The notes under the pieces are model-generated. The model had not been told where the DNA came from, ran no database searches, and saw nothing but the letters and a program-made list of their open reading frames with translations. Of a DNA stretch of 64,000 nt, positions 1-7,248 are shown piece by piece (the stretch's first letter is position 1; every line of letters starts with the position of its first letter). The translations under genes and the position numbers were made by a program. The stretch spans positions 491,221 through 555,220 of the forward strand of contig SWDS01000002.1 of assembly GCA_005116745.1 (NCBI GenBank). Reading direction: 5' to 3'. Source of the DNA: Nitrospira sp. (lineage in GTDB: Bacteria > Nitrospirota > Nitrospiria > Nitrospirales > Nitrospiraceae).

Positions 1-198
1 CTGGGCAAGTTCTCCACATACACTTCTTCTTGCGCCGGAAGTATCCACGACTACCTCACTAGGGGTAAGCATACGGGAGTAGCCGGCCGCAGTCTGTTCA
101 CAATTGCTCAGTAGGGAACGATTGCACAATGGAGGCGAGGCGGAACGTAGCCAGGTCTAACGTGATTGAATTAAAGAACCAGAATCAGAGGGGAGACC

Positions 199-588
199 CT
201 AGTCGTGCAGGACGACGTTGAGAAGAGAACTATGCACGTGCAATCCGCCATTCCGGCGCGACCCACCTTGATAGTCAATGAACCCGAGCTTGCGGAACTT
301 ATTCATGAAAAAACTGACGCGTGAGCGGGTGGTGCCAACCATTTCGGTCAAGGTTTCCTGACTGATCTTCGCAATGACCGTCTCCGGCTTGCCTTCCTTC
401 CCAAAGTGGGCCAACAACAGCAACGCCCGCGCCAGCCGCTTCTCGCTGGAATTAAACAGTTGATCCACTAAATCCTTCTGGACTCGGATCGAGTGCTTCA
501 GTAAATAAGACATGAACGCCGAGGCGAACTCGGGCTGCTCTTGAAGCTGATTTAGATAGAAACACCAGGTCATCGCAGAACACACCAT
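199..588 (-). pseudogene. Crp/Fnr-family regulator, C-terminal half only
   Basis: The 129-residue frame is the DNA-binding half of a Crp/Fnr-type transcription factor. It starts in the long dimerisation helix, then shows the winged helix-turn-helix around residues 75-105 (recognition helix near GTTRSRVSFFMNKFRKLGF) and a short tail. Full family members are about 220-240 aa with an N-terminal cyclic-nucleotide-like beta roll; here nothing upstream in any frame resembles that roll. The first residues (MVCSAMTW) look like read-in sequence rather than a true start. I therefore call it a 5'-truncated remnant. A short DNA-binding protein could still be made, but no ribosome-binding site is evident. 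The HTH identity is firm, the pseudogene status is inferred. Confidence 0.7.
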
Positions 589-1084
589 ACAACGGCAGGT
601 GCAAGCCTATCAATGGGTTTGTGGCCTGTCGTTGTTCCTTGTGTTCTCCTGTTCCCTGCCCGAACCGTGACTGAAACCGGAAAGTATTTTCGTCGATCTT
701 GGCGGAAGACCCCTCGGGGCTTTGTCCGATTCCCGGGGTAGGTCTTTGAGTCTCGACACCTATCCATGCATAAATCGAAAGCATCTCCCCGGGGGGACAC
801 CCCCAGGACCTTCACAAATGAACGCGTTTAAACAGGGAACTCCTCGAAAAGGAAAACCTGGCAACTCGTCACGGCGCTTTATCTGTAAGAACTTGGATTT
901 GATCGGGCAGGTCGTGGCAGAACATAGTCCCGGTGACCGGCAGGTCGCGACCCTGAGTAGACGTACATGACCGACCGCTACCAGGGAGTCAGGACGCACA
1001 TCGCGTCTGCAGGTGTCGATACTTCAGGAGAGCTCGGGCTGAGGCACGAAACGGGAATGTCCCGATCCACTGTGCGGCAGCTGG
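589..1084. other. Stretch without a recognisable gene
   Basis: About 500 bases between the Crp remnant and a tiny membrane ORF. Frames here lack family-like composition and look like out-of-frame reading. The only structure I see is a diverged copy of the dispersed repeat described at 948-984. The stretch probably represents decayed sequence. Confidence 0.5.
948..984 (+). repeat. Diverged third copy of the dispersed repeat
   Basis: This 37-base segment aligns without gaps to the first half of the repeat at 2706-2774, with about 30 of 37 positions identical, including an unbroken 12-base block (gaccgctaccag) at its right end. It lies in non-coding sequence. It is the oldest-looking copy, and the second half of the repeat is not recognisable here. 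Confidence 0.55.
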
Positions 1085-1168
1085 TCACTCGCTATTCGCG
1101 TAAGAGATGAAACCAACGACCAGGAGCATGAGTGCCATGAACGCGAACGTTATGAGGATGCTCACCAT
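1085..1168 (-). CDS. Candidate 27-aa single-span membrane peptide
   Basis: An ATG-started frame encodes 27 residues, almost all hydrophobic from residue 3 to 22 (MVSILITFAFMALMLLVVGF), ending in a short polar tail before TGA. An AAAAGG sequence lies 7 bases before the ATG and could bind the ribosome. The composition is that of a small one-helix membrane protein such as those that accompany membrane complexes, but no specific family is recognisable. It lies alone between decayed sequence and the stress genes. A chance hydrophobic ORF is possible. Confidence 0.3.
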   Translation of the reverse strand: MVSILITFAFMALMLLVVGFISYANSE

Positions 1169-1379
1169 GTCTATGCCTTTTGATCGAGCCAAGAACGCTT
1201 ATGGAAAGATACACATGCGCATCAGTCGTATCATCGCCACCCAACAGCAGAAGACGGCGATAGGGAGCTGGTCCTAAGCAGGGGAAGTACAAGGTGTGCG
1301 CGGAGCATCAGGAAGACTCCATCATCGCGTAGGCGTCAGAACGCCTTGCCTGATGCCCCATCCCTCGATCAACGCAACA

Positions 1380-1856
1380 CTAGCCAACCTGGATCTCAAT
1401 GGCTTTCGGCTTTGCCTTCACAGATTTCGGGAGATGCACCCGAAGCATCCCGTCGTTAAAGTCCGCGGCCACCTTACTCCCATCCGCATCCTCCGGAAGT
1501 GAGAAACTGCGCACGAAGCTCCCGTAGGCGCGTTCGACCCGGTGATACTTCTTGCTCTTTTCTTCCTTCTCAAATTTCCGCTCGCCGGAAATCGCCAGGA
1601 CATCGTTCTCGACCGTGAGACGCACGTCCTCTTTCTTCATATCAGGCAATTCGGCTTTGATCAGGTATTCTTTCTCATCTTCAATAATATCCACCAGCGG
1701 CGACCATTGAGTCACCGTCAGGGCTTCCTTTCCTCCGTTGCCCGTCGCCTCTCGACCGGCAAACAGCGTCGCCAGATGGCTTTCCAGTTCATCCCGATCC
1801 TTGAACGGATTCCACCGAGTTCTGCTCATTGGATCCCAGCGTAAGATAGTGTTCAT
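1380..1856 (-). CDS. Small heat shock protein, Hsp20/alpha-crystallin family
   Basis: A 158-residue ATP-independent holdase that binds unfolding proteins in the cytoplasm. Residues 1-45 form the variable N-terminal arm. The alpha-crystallin domain runs from about 48 to 148: it opens with a P-LVDI-E-E--YLI-AELP motif and includes the GERKFE strand and the conserved G-L-HLPK element (here GMLRVHLPKS). The tail is short. Length is normal for class A bacterial Hsp20. It is the last of three small stress genes on this strand (DUF1328, CsbD, Hsp20), about 57 bases after csbD, so co-expression is plausible. The start ATG is followed by NTILRWDP, typical of these proteins. Confidence 0.93.
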   Translation of the reverse strand: MNTILRWDPMSRTRWNPFKDRDELESHLATLFAGREATGNGGKEALTVTQWSPLVDIIEDEKEYLIKAELPDMKKEDVRLTVENDVLAISGERKFEKEEKSKKYHRVERAYGSFVRSFSLPEDADGSKVAADFNDGMLRVHLPKSVKAKPKAIEIQVG

Positions 1857-1913
1857 GGCCTCATCTCCTTGTTGTCATAACAGTATTCGACATCTCTGAT
1901 TGATCGATTCCGG

Positions 1914-2141
1914 TCACTGGATCTTTTTCCCCGCCTTGGCCGACGGAGCCTTGTGGTACCACTGATCCGCCCACTTCATCAGCTCACGCTTCTTATCGCC
2001 ATACCGTTCCTGCGCTTTGGCGACAAATCTGTCGTAGTTCCCTCCAATCTCCTGGAGATCATTGTCCGTAAACTTACCCCACTTCTCTTTGAGTTCACCT
2101 TTGAACTGCATCCATTTTCCTTTGAGTTGTTCGGCATTCAT
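1914..2141 (-). CDS. CsbD family stress protein
   Basis: A 75-residue, charged, helical protein of the CsbD family, a general-stress group of unknown biochemical role found under sigma-B control in Bacillus and widely in Proteobacteria. The hallmark N-terminus is present (MNAEQLKGKWMQFKGELKEK), followed by a WGKLTDDDL-like segment and a G-Y--L-G--Q--YG-like helix. A GGAGG-type ribosome site (rc of cctcctt) lies about 5 bases before the ATG. It stands between Hsp20 and a DUF1328 protein; such stress-gene neighbours agree with its family role. Confidence 0.9.
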   Translation of the reverse strand: MNAEQLKGKWMQFKGELKEKWGKFTDNDLQEIGGNYDRFVAKAQERYGDKKRELMKWADQWYHKAPSAKAGKKIQ

Positions 2142-2222
2142 CGCATGGTCCTCCTTATTTATAATTGACCTGAGGGCTGGGTCGTCATGCTGGAAACCAC
2201 CAGATAACCCGTCACCCCTCGG

Positions 2223-2390
2223 TCACACCGGGCGGGTCGTGTGCCCCGTGATCCAATGAATCACCAGCAACACGATCCCGGTTACGAACAGCATCCACGA
2301 AATCTGCACCGCGACCGTCGAGATCCCAGCGAGATTCAGCGCACCGGCAATCAAGCCGACGACCAGGAACATCAGCGCGTAATAGAGCAT
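2223..2390 (-). CDS. DUF1328 family small membrane protein
   Basis: A 55-residue protein with two membrane spans (about residues 2-22 and 27-47), matching the YtjA/DUF1328 family of unknown function that is often stress-linked. The hallmark is MLYYALMFLVVGLIAGALNL at the start, then a G-A-I-W-like second span ending near IHWITG. I choose the internal ATG at 2390, not the longer frame beginning at 2495, because an AGGAG site sits just before it and the family begins exactly with MLYYA. Upstream gene of the DUF1328-CsbD-Hsp20 group. Confidence 0.88.
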   Translation of the reverse strand: MLYYALMFLVVGLIAGALNLAGISTVAVQISWMLFVTGIVLLVIHWITGHTTRPV

Positions 2391-2705
2391 GGGTGCTCCT
2401 CTCTGATGGAATACGGATGTGAATCGATCAGTCCTCTGCGGCATGGCCGGCGTCCTGGCCGCCTCCATCAGCAGGCCATACCACCAGACAAGCAACGAGT
2501 CAGAGAGACTGTGATGTAAACGCGGCGGAGACTGGGGAATCGGTCACGCTGGGAAGGGTCAGGAAGCGCGAGAGATGGGACAGCCAGCGGGGCTTCACAC
2601 CTGACACCATCACCCTGGGCGCAATGAGGGCAGGAGTCAAGCGATATAAATTGCGTGGAATCTGAGACAAGATCGGACAGATGCTGTCGGAAGCAAGCGA
2701 GAGGT

Positions 2706-2774
2706 TCCGACCCAAAGCAGAAGTATACGACTGACCGCTACCAGAAGAGGAGCTTATGCCGATCCGCATAAGAC
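2706..2774 (+). repeat. 69-bp dispersed repeat, copy 1
   Basis: Matches 3566-3634 over its full 69 bases with six mismatches. Shared blocks include cgactgaccgctaccagaag and atgccgatccgcataagac. Its right end lies 149 bases before the PIN-gene ATG; copy 2 lies 148 bases before the next ORF. The complement strand resembles a repeat often seen near gene cassettes in environmental bacteria (my recollection, not a search). Confidence 0.85.
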
Positions 2775-2852
2775 GACGATCTCATCGCGGTAGTGGAGCG
2801 GAACTTGTCCTGCTGCAATGGGCTAGGGCTGGCGATCGGTGCTTACCCGCCG

Positions 2853-2914
2853 GTTTAGGCAGAAGTGGACAATCTGCTGTAACGGGATTATACAGTCTGT
2901 CTAAACATTGTTAG
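2853..2914 (+). other. Inverted repeat and cassette-junction-like motif before the PIN gene
   Basis: An 11-base inverted repeat (gtttaggcaga at 2853-2863 against tctgtctaaac at 2896-2906, one mismatch) is followed at once by attgttag. The string ctaaac-a-ttgttag recurs at 3761-3774 before the next ORF with one difference. A GTTRRRY-like core directly before an ORF recalls integron attC right ends, but the matching left core was not found, so the assignment stays tentative. Confidence 0.35.
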
Positions 2915-2923
2915 AGCGTACCC

Positions 2924-3418
2924 ATGCACGGAGTGCCAAACGACGCGGCGACGAAAAAGTTCGTGTGGGATACGTCTGCGCTTCTCAACATCAAGGAGCC
3001 TAACGGTCAGGGATATTCACCGGGGCATAGCTTCTACAAGGACTTTTCGGACGGTTGGCTCTCCGGACCTTACTTCAACATCTATCCCGCAATCGCCGTC
3101 TTCGAGCTTCAAGCATCAGTTTCGCGCGCACATCGCGAAGGGCGAAAGATGCTTCGTGATTTCTACATTGTGAGCGAGAACTCCGTGGTCTACCCCATCG
3201 ACCAGGAACTTATCTCTCGCTGCGCAGATCTCTTCGATAAGCCTGGTTTCTCAAGCCTTCGCGGCGGCGACTTGATCTTCGCCTGTATTGCACGCATTGA
3301 GGATGCCTATCTTGTAACTCTAGACAAAGGTTTTAGCCTCGTTGCCGATCACATCCGCGTTATTGATCTGAATGAGAGTCGGGACTCAGCAAAGTATCGT
3401 AACCTGTTTCGTGATTAA
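2924..3418 (+). CDS. Orphan PIN-domain protein (VapC-like nuclease)
   Basis: A 164-residue protein with the PIN-domain acid set of Mg-dependent RNases: D16 in WDTSALL, E61 in VFELQAS, an aspartate in RGGDLIFACIA near 123 and another in TLDKGF near 142. VapC toxins of this fold cleave tRNA or rRNA and are normally paired with a VapB antitoxin. No antitoxin-like frame lies upstream or downstream, so it is solitary here. The ORF starts 9 bases after the ttgttag motif and 149 bases after the repeat, as in a gene cassette. Toxin activity is inferred only. Acquired DNA is likely given the context. Confidence 0.75.
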   Translation: MHGVPNDAATKKFVWDTSALLNIKEPNGQGYSPGHSFYKDFSDGWLSGPYFNIYPAIAVFELQASVSRAHREGRKMLRDFYIVSENSVVYPIDQELISRCADLFDKPGFSSLRGGDLIFACIARIEDAYLVTLDKGFSLVADHIRVIDLNESRDSAKYRNLFRD

Positions 3419-3565
3419 ACGCGGGGTGCCGATGCGTTTTAACCAGCGGCTGGTGCGGACGTGAGAACTGGCCGTGTGTCTCGTTCAGGGCTGTGCAGGG
3501 GCCGCTTTATGGTAGTGCGATCTTGGCGCCGAACTTCAGCTTTTGGCCGTTCTGCGACCGTCATG

Positions 3566-3634
3566 TCCGACCCAAAACAGAAGTCCACGACTGACCGCTA
3601 CCAGAAGAGGGTCTGATGCCGATCCGCATAAGAC
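3566..3634 (+). repeat. 69-bp dispersed repeat, copy 2
   Basis: Direct-orientation partner of 2706-2774, with 63 of 69 positions identical and no gaps. It keeps the same distance to the following start codon as copy 1, while the roughly 130 bases in between are unrelated. Confidence 0.85.
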
Positions 3635-3757
3635 CCGGTCATACATGTCGACGGGCCGTCAGTCATAGCACCGTCATTGATGATGGGATATTGTTTATGA
3701 TCATTGAATATGTGTTACGCGGCTAGAACATGGCGGATCCGGTTCTTATTTATGGTC

Positions 3758-3776
3758 CGCCTAAACGTTGTTAGGC
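3758..3776 (+). other. Palindromic gcctaa/ttaggc junction motif
   Basis: The sequence gcctaa-acgttg-ttaggc is a perfect 6-bp inverted repeat with a 6-base centre, 7 bases before the ATG at 3783. GTTAGGC is the consensus right core of integron attC sites. A gcgg/ccgc pairing further out could extend the fold, but a full attC is not proven. Confidence 0.35.
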
Positions 3777-3782
3777 CGCACC

Positions 3783-3977
3783 ATGACTATGCGTGAGCGC
3801 TTCAAAGAGCCGCAGATCAACCCGACCTGGGAACAGGTCGTCGAGCGCGAGCCACTGATGGCGTTCTCCTTTTACTTGTCCGGGCGAGTGAACGTGCTTC
3901 TCGCTCTGAAGGATGAGATCCTCGGACACCTTGATCAGGGTTTCTCTGCGGCGTGCGTCACCCTTAATAGCGCTTGA
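3783..3977 (+). CDS. Hypothetical 64-aa protein, probably truncated
   Basis: No family is assigned. The start ATG (MTMRERFKEP) lies 7 bases after a GTTAGGC core, the position expected for a cassette ORF; a TTG 15 bases earlier is less likely. The sequence has a tryptophan-containing N-terminal helix, then a leucine-rich helix (about 35-50) and ends abruptly in ACVTLNSA. The last dozen residues look unlike the rest, which suggests a frameshift or a truncated 3' end of a longer protein. The ORF has no partner gene. Function unknown. Confidence 0.45.
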   Translation: MTMRERFKEPQINPTWEQVVEREPLMAFSFYLSGRVNVLLALKDEILGHLDQGFSAACVTLNSA

Positions 3978-4247
3978 CTCTGATGCCTAATGCGCCCAGG
4001 GTGAACCTATGACGTACTGAGCCACGCCGACCGTCCTATCCTCGCGCGTCACATTCTCTCCCTCCCATGTCTTGCGCGACCGATTCCCTGGTCTCCGCCG
4101 CTTTTTCGCCGAATGTTCCTCGAAATCCCTGTGTCGATGCCCTGGGCCCAAGAGCTTTGATTGCTTGGGGTGGCAGAGGTGCCTCCACACGGGAGTGGAG
4201 CTGAGGTCTATTGACCACATCAGTCAATGCAGAAAAGGAGCACTGCC

Positions 4248-4568
4248 ATGATTACGATCACACCGACGGCAGAAGGAAAGATCCGAGAACTCATGCAGGA
4301 AGAGAAAGATACGGTTGGCCTACGTGTCTACGTAAAGGGCGGTGGGTGCCATGGCTATCAGTACGGGATGGCCTTCGAGTCCGTCATGAGTGAAGACGAC
4401 ACCGTCATCGAGAAAGGTGACGTCAAGGTCATCATGGACTCCCAGAGCGCCCCATTGCTGGTCGGCTGCGAAGTCGATTTTCACGACAGCGTGCAAGGCT
4501 CCGGCTTTGAGATCAAGAACCCACAAGCCAAAACGACCTGTGGGTGCGGCAGTTCATTCAGCGCATAA
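4248..4568 (+). CDS. IscA/ErpA-type iron-sulfur carrier protein
   Basis: A 106-residue A-type carrier that holds Fe-S clusters and passes them to target enzymes. The three cluster cysteines are present: C34 in KGGGCHGYQY and the pair C98/C100 in TTCGCGSSF near the end. I choose the ATG at 4248, preceded by AAAGGAG at 4234-4240, over an upstream ATG at 4227. It lies 59 bases before the alpha subunit of a ferredoxin-dependent oxidoreductase on the same strand. Supplying clusters to that enzyme system is a reasonable inference from position. Which of IscA, ErpA or SufA it corresponds to cannot be decided. Confidence 0.9.
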   Translation: MITITPTAEGKIRELMQEEKDTVGLRVYVKGGGCHGYQYGMAFESVMSEDDTVIEKGDVKVIMDSQSAPLLVGCEVDFHDSVQGSGFEIKNPQAKTTCGCGSSFSA

Positions 4569-4627
4569 CGTCCTCACACGGTGCGCCGAATCGCCGGCCA
4601 CCGCCGTTCGATAGAAAGGAACTAGCC

Positions 4628-5836
4628 ATGGACAGTACAGCCATCATCGGAACCACGAATAAGAAGGGGCAAGTCATCACCGATCCACGCGTGATGATGA
4701 ACGACGCGCCTCGCACGGCGTCGTTTTTTACCGGCAGCGAAGTCATTAAGGAAGCCGTCAGGCGTGCGAACGTCGATGTAATGGTGGCCTATCCCATCAC
4801 ACCTCAGAGCGAGGCAGCCGCCCTGTGCGGCGAGCTCTTTGCCGAGGGTTATATCGGCGACTATTTCCGTGGGGAAAGTGAATTTGCGGTCATGTCCCAA
4901 TGCGCCGGCGCCGCCTTTGGCGGGGCCCGTGTCTTCACGACGACTGCCGGACCGGGCACGATGCGGGCCATGGAAAACTTTCCGATGTGGGCCGGATCCC
5001 GATTACCGATCCAATGTATCGTCACCTGCCGGGGCATCAATTCCCCCTTGTCGATCCAACCGGACACGATCGAGATCGCCTACCTGATGAATACGGGCAT
5101 GCTCGTCTGGCACGCGGAAACCGCGCAGGATTTCTACGACTGGATTCTCAAGGGTTATATGGTGTCGGAAGAGCCGGACGTGCATTTACCCTTGGCTCTC
5201 TGTTGCGACGGCTTCTTCGTGACCCATACGAAAGACGTCGTTGACCTGACACCCGCCGACATGTGCCTGCCGCCTTATGATCCCTATCGCTCACCCGTCC
5301 CCTGCATGGATATGGAGTGTCCCCCGGTCAGGATGATGCGCGATCCCTTCGTGATGAAGAGCAACTACATCAGCTACGCCACGCACGCGAGCTGGCAACA
5401 GGAAATCTGGGCCGCTGCGGAACGCTCGCGCAAGCACACGATCGCCTGGCTGGATGGCTTGATCGAGACAGAGGACGTCGATGCCGACATCCTCATCGTC
5501 TCCTCAGGAACAGCCGTCTCCCAGGGGCGGGAAGCCATCCGCCTACTGGCTGATGAAGGGATTCGCGTCGGGCTGGTGAAAATCAAAACCCTACGACCAT
5601 GGCCGGAGGAAGAACTTCTCGAGGCGACCAAACATGCCTCACATATCATCGTGCCTGAGTTCAATGTCATCGGATGGATGGCTAAAGAAATCAAAGCCAC
5701 GATCCCGAATAGTAAGCGAGTCGTCGCCGGACCGCGCGTCTGCGGCGGCATGACCTTGCCACCGGAAGTCATTGTGGAGGAAGTCAAGAAAGCGATCGGT
5801 ATGCGATCCGGCGTATTGGCAGGACGTGGCGGATGA
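4628..5836 (+). CDS. 2-oxoacid:ferredoxin oxidoreductase, alpha subunit
   Basis: A 402-residue subunit carrying the pyrimidine-binding and domain-II parts of a pyruvate- or 2-oxoglutarate:ferredoxin oxidoreductase. Seen: the YPITPQSE motif near residue 60, GESEFAVMSQCAGAAFGGAR (the region that binds the diphosphate-side partner) and TTAGPGTMRAMEN, then the C-terminal transketolase-like domain with a VPEFN segment. These enzymes make acetyl-CoA or succinyl-CoA reversibly with ferredoxin; in autotrophs of the reductive TCA cycle they fix CO2. Substrate cannot be read from sequence. The start at 4628 has AAAGGA 8 bases before it. The beta subunit follows after 98 bases. No gamma (about 230 aa) or ferredoxin-like delta subunit is in the window. 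Confidence 0.9.
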   Translation: MDSTAIIGTTNKKGQVITDPRVMMNDAPRTASFFTGSEVIKEAVRRANVDVMVAYPITPQSEAAALCGELFAEGYIGDYFRGESEFAVMSQCAGAAFGGARVFTTTAGPGTMRAMENFPMWAGSRLPIQCIVTCRGINSPLSIQPDTIEIAYLMNTGMLVWHAETAQDFYDWILKGYMVSEEPDVHLPLALCCDGFFVTHTKDVVDLTPADMCLPPYDPYRSPVPCMDMECPPVRMMRDPFVMKSNYISYATHASWQQEIWAAAERSRKHTIAWLDGLIETEDVDADILIVSSGTAVSQGREAIRLLADEGIRVGLVKIKTLRPWPEEELLEATKHASHIIVPEFNVIGWMAKEIKATIPNSKRVVAGPRVCGGMTLPPEVIVEEVKKAIGMRSGVLAGRGG

Positions 5837-5934
5837 ACATGCCACAGGGGCGGAACGGCGACGAAGCAGTCGGCTGCGTCAGAATGTAACCATCACCACC
5901 GCATGTGCGGATTACAGAGAGAGCGAGGTATCCG

Positions 5935-6825
5935 ATGAGTCTTGATTATGTAAAATTCACACCAGGATTCGAATCCTTCATGCCGAAAGAATATCGGGAC
6001 ATGGTGGAGCACGGGCCTTTCGGGAAGAAAACGACCGTTTCGCAGATGGGGAGTTTCAAAGAGATCCTTGAAGAGCATCCCATGTGCGCCGGCTGTGCGA
6101 TGACCCTGTTCATCCGGCTTGCGATTATCGCATTCCCAAATCCCGAAGATACGATTACCGTTGGAACGGCGGGCTGTGGCCGGCTGGCGATTTCCCAGGC
6201 GGCGATTCCGTTCGTCTACGGCAACTATGGTGACCAGAACGGCGTCGCCAGTGGGCTGTCGCGTGGATTGCGGATTCGTTTCGGCGACAAGCATAAGGAT
6301 GTCGTCGTGATAGCTGGTGACGGCGGCACCGCCGACATCGGATTCCAGCAAGTTCTCCATTCCTGGTTCAGGAAAGAGCGATTCACGACGATCATGCTGG
6401 ACAATGAGGTGTACGGGAATACGGGCGGACAAGAGAGCGGCATGACGACCAGAGGGGCGGTGCTCAAGATGGCCCCGCTTGGCAAGAAATTCGAGAAAAT
6501 GGACATGGTCGCCATGGCAAAGATCGCCGGCTGCGCCTACATCGCCACCGTCGTGCCGAATAACCCGCGGCGGGTGGAAAGCTGCATCAAGAAGGCCGTG
6601 CTGATCGCTCGCGAAGTCGGTCCGACCTATATTCAGGCCTATACGTCTTGTAACATTGAGTATGCGATCCCGACCGACCAGGTGATGGCAGACGCCAAGA
6701 CCGTCGAGGATGACCGGTACAAGTTTGCTGAGTATGTGAGCGAGGATGCCAAGGCGTATTTAGCCGAGCGATACGGGTACAAAGAGTTCGCCCAGAAGCC
6801 GATGGCGGCAGTCACGACGGTGTAA
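5935..6825 (+). CDS. 2-oxoacid:ferredoxin oxidoreductase, beta subunit (TPP-binding)
   Basis: A 296-residue thiamine diphosphate-binding subunit. C51 and C54 in MCAGCAMTL and a later Cys in GTAGCGRL are expected ligands of the proximal 4Fe-4S cluster. The TPP/Mg motif is GDGGTADIG near residue 127, with the partner NEVYGNTGGQ about 30 residues on. Pairs with the alpha subunit upstream to convert 2-oxoacids, CoA and oxidised ferredoxin to acyl-CoA, CO2 and reduced ferredoxin, or the reverse. The ATG at 5935 follows a GAGCGAGG site. A strong stem-loop lies 6 bases after the stop, before the next small gene. Confidence 0.92.
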   Translation: MSLDYVKFTPGFESFMPKEYRDMVEHGPFGKKTTVSQMGSFKEILEEHPMCAGCAMTLFIRLAIIAFPNPEDTITVGTAGCGRLAISQAAIPFVYGNYGDQNGVASGLSRGLRIRFGDKHKDVVVIAGDGGTADIGFQQVLHSWFRKERFTTIMLDNEVYGNTGGQESGMTTRGAVLKMAPLGKKFEKMDMVAMAKIAGCAYIATVVPNNPRRVESCIKKAVLIAREVGPTYIQAYTSCNIEYAIPTDQVMADAKTVEDDRYKFAEYVSEDAKAYLAERYGYKEFAQKPMAAVTTV

Positions 6826-6831
6826 TCACAT

Positions 6832-6882
6832 GGGTGGAAGATTCCAGAAATGGCCCATACGACCCGCTCGAATCTTCCACCC
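6832..6882 (+). promoter_or_regulatory. Perfect 13-bp stem-loop after the beta subunit gene
   Basis: gggtggaagattc at 6832-6844 is exactly complementary to gaatcttccaccc at 6870-6882, with a 25-base loop. It lies between the beta-subunit stop (6825) and the next start (6925). There is no T-run after it, so it is a poor classical terminator. A role in mRNA stability or in setting different subunit amounts is inferred. Confidence 0.6.
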
Positions 6883-6924
6883 GTCGGCCGTACGCCCTGT
6901 CGACGATCGAACAGGAGGGGAATC

Positions 6925-7173
6925 ATGATGGACATGCCATCAACTGACACAAGTACGAAGCCCCGCTATACACTGAGCTATGGCCTCCGGTTGGACAAAG
7001 GCACGGCAAGCGAGCTCACTCACCCGCGTGTGCCCATTCTCCTGCCCGATGGCTCGGTCGGCAGCATGACGCTGCACGTGATGAACGGCACGGCGGATGA
7101 AATCAAGGCGCAGCTCATCGACAGCATCGACGCGTTCTTCGACATCTACGCCGATGTGTACGCCGACGTGTAA
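6925..7173 (+). CDS. Small protein of the 2-oxoacid oxidoreductase operon
   Basis: An 82-residue soluble protein, with a central beta-rich part (about 18-50, including VPILLPDGSVGSMTLHV) and an acidic helical tail ending in repeated DVYADV. An AGGAGGGG site lies 5 bases before the ATG at 6925. It follows the beta subunit on the same strand. Hydrogenobacter-type five-subunit oxidoreductases carry a small epsilon subunit; this protein could be the counterpart, but that is inferred from size and position only. No cysteine is present, so it is not a ferredoxin. Confidence 0.6.
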   Translation: MMDMPSTDTSTKPRYTLSYGLRLDKGTASELTHPRVPILLPDGSVGSMTLHVMNGTADEIKAQLIDSIDAFFDIYADVYADV

Positions 7174-7248
7174 GGCTCAACCGTCCATCACCGAGGCGTC
7201 GGTATCGCTCAAGATCCTTCCGACGTCTTTGGTAGGAGGCCCGCAATC

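Larger units (their letters stand above)
2391..2923. other. Non-coding stretch leading to the PIN gene
   Basis: No convincing gene. An 89-codon frame on the minus strand at 2500-2769 reads through the dispersed repeat and has the low-information composition typical of frames over this repeat class. The stretch contains repeat copy 1 (2706-2774) and an inverted repeat just before the PIN gene (2853-2906). No antitoxin-like frame is visible. Confidence 0.5.
3419..3782. other. Non-coding stretch between cassette-like genes
   Basis: No gene seen. It contains repeat copy 2 (3566-3634), then about 150 bases that differ from the corresponding part upstream of the PIN gene, then the shared ctaaacgttgttag motif. 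Confidence 0.5.

Noticed and set aside
452..784. 110-codon minus-strand frame next to the Crp remnant
   Set aside because: It is an out-of-frame reading of the Crp gene and its upstream decay; it could not supply the missing N-terminal Crp domain.
2500..2769. 89-codon frame on the minus strand over the dispersed repeat
   Set aside because: It reads through the repeat, which is non-coding at the second copy and carries frame-breaking differences. No ribosome site and serine-rich, low-information content.
2853..3776. Complete integron attC sites
   Set aside because: The right-hand GTTRRRY-like cores are there, but no matching left cores at the expected 60-140 base distance. I keep them only as cassette-like motifs.
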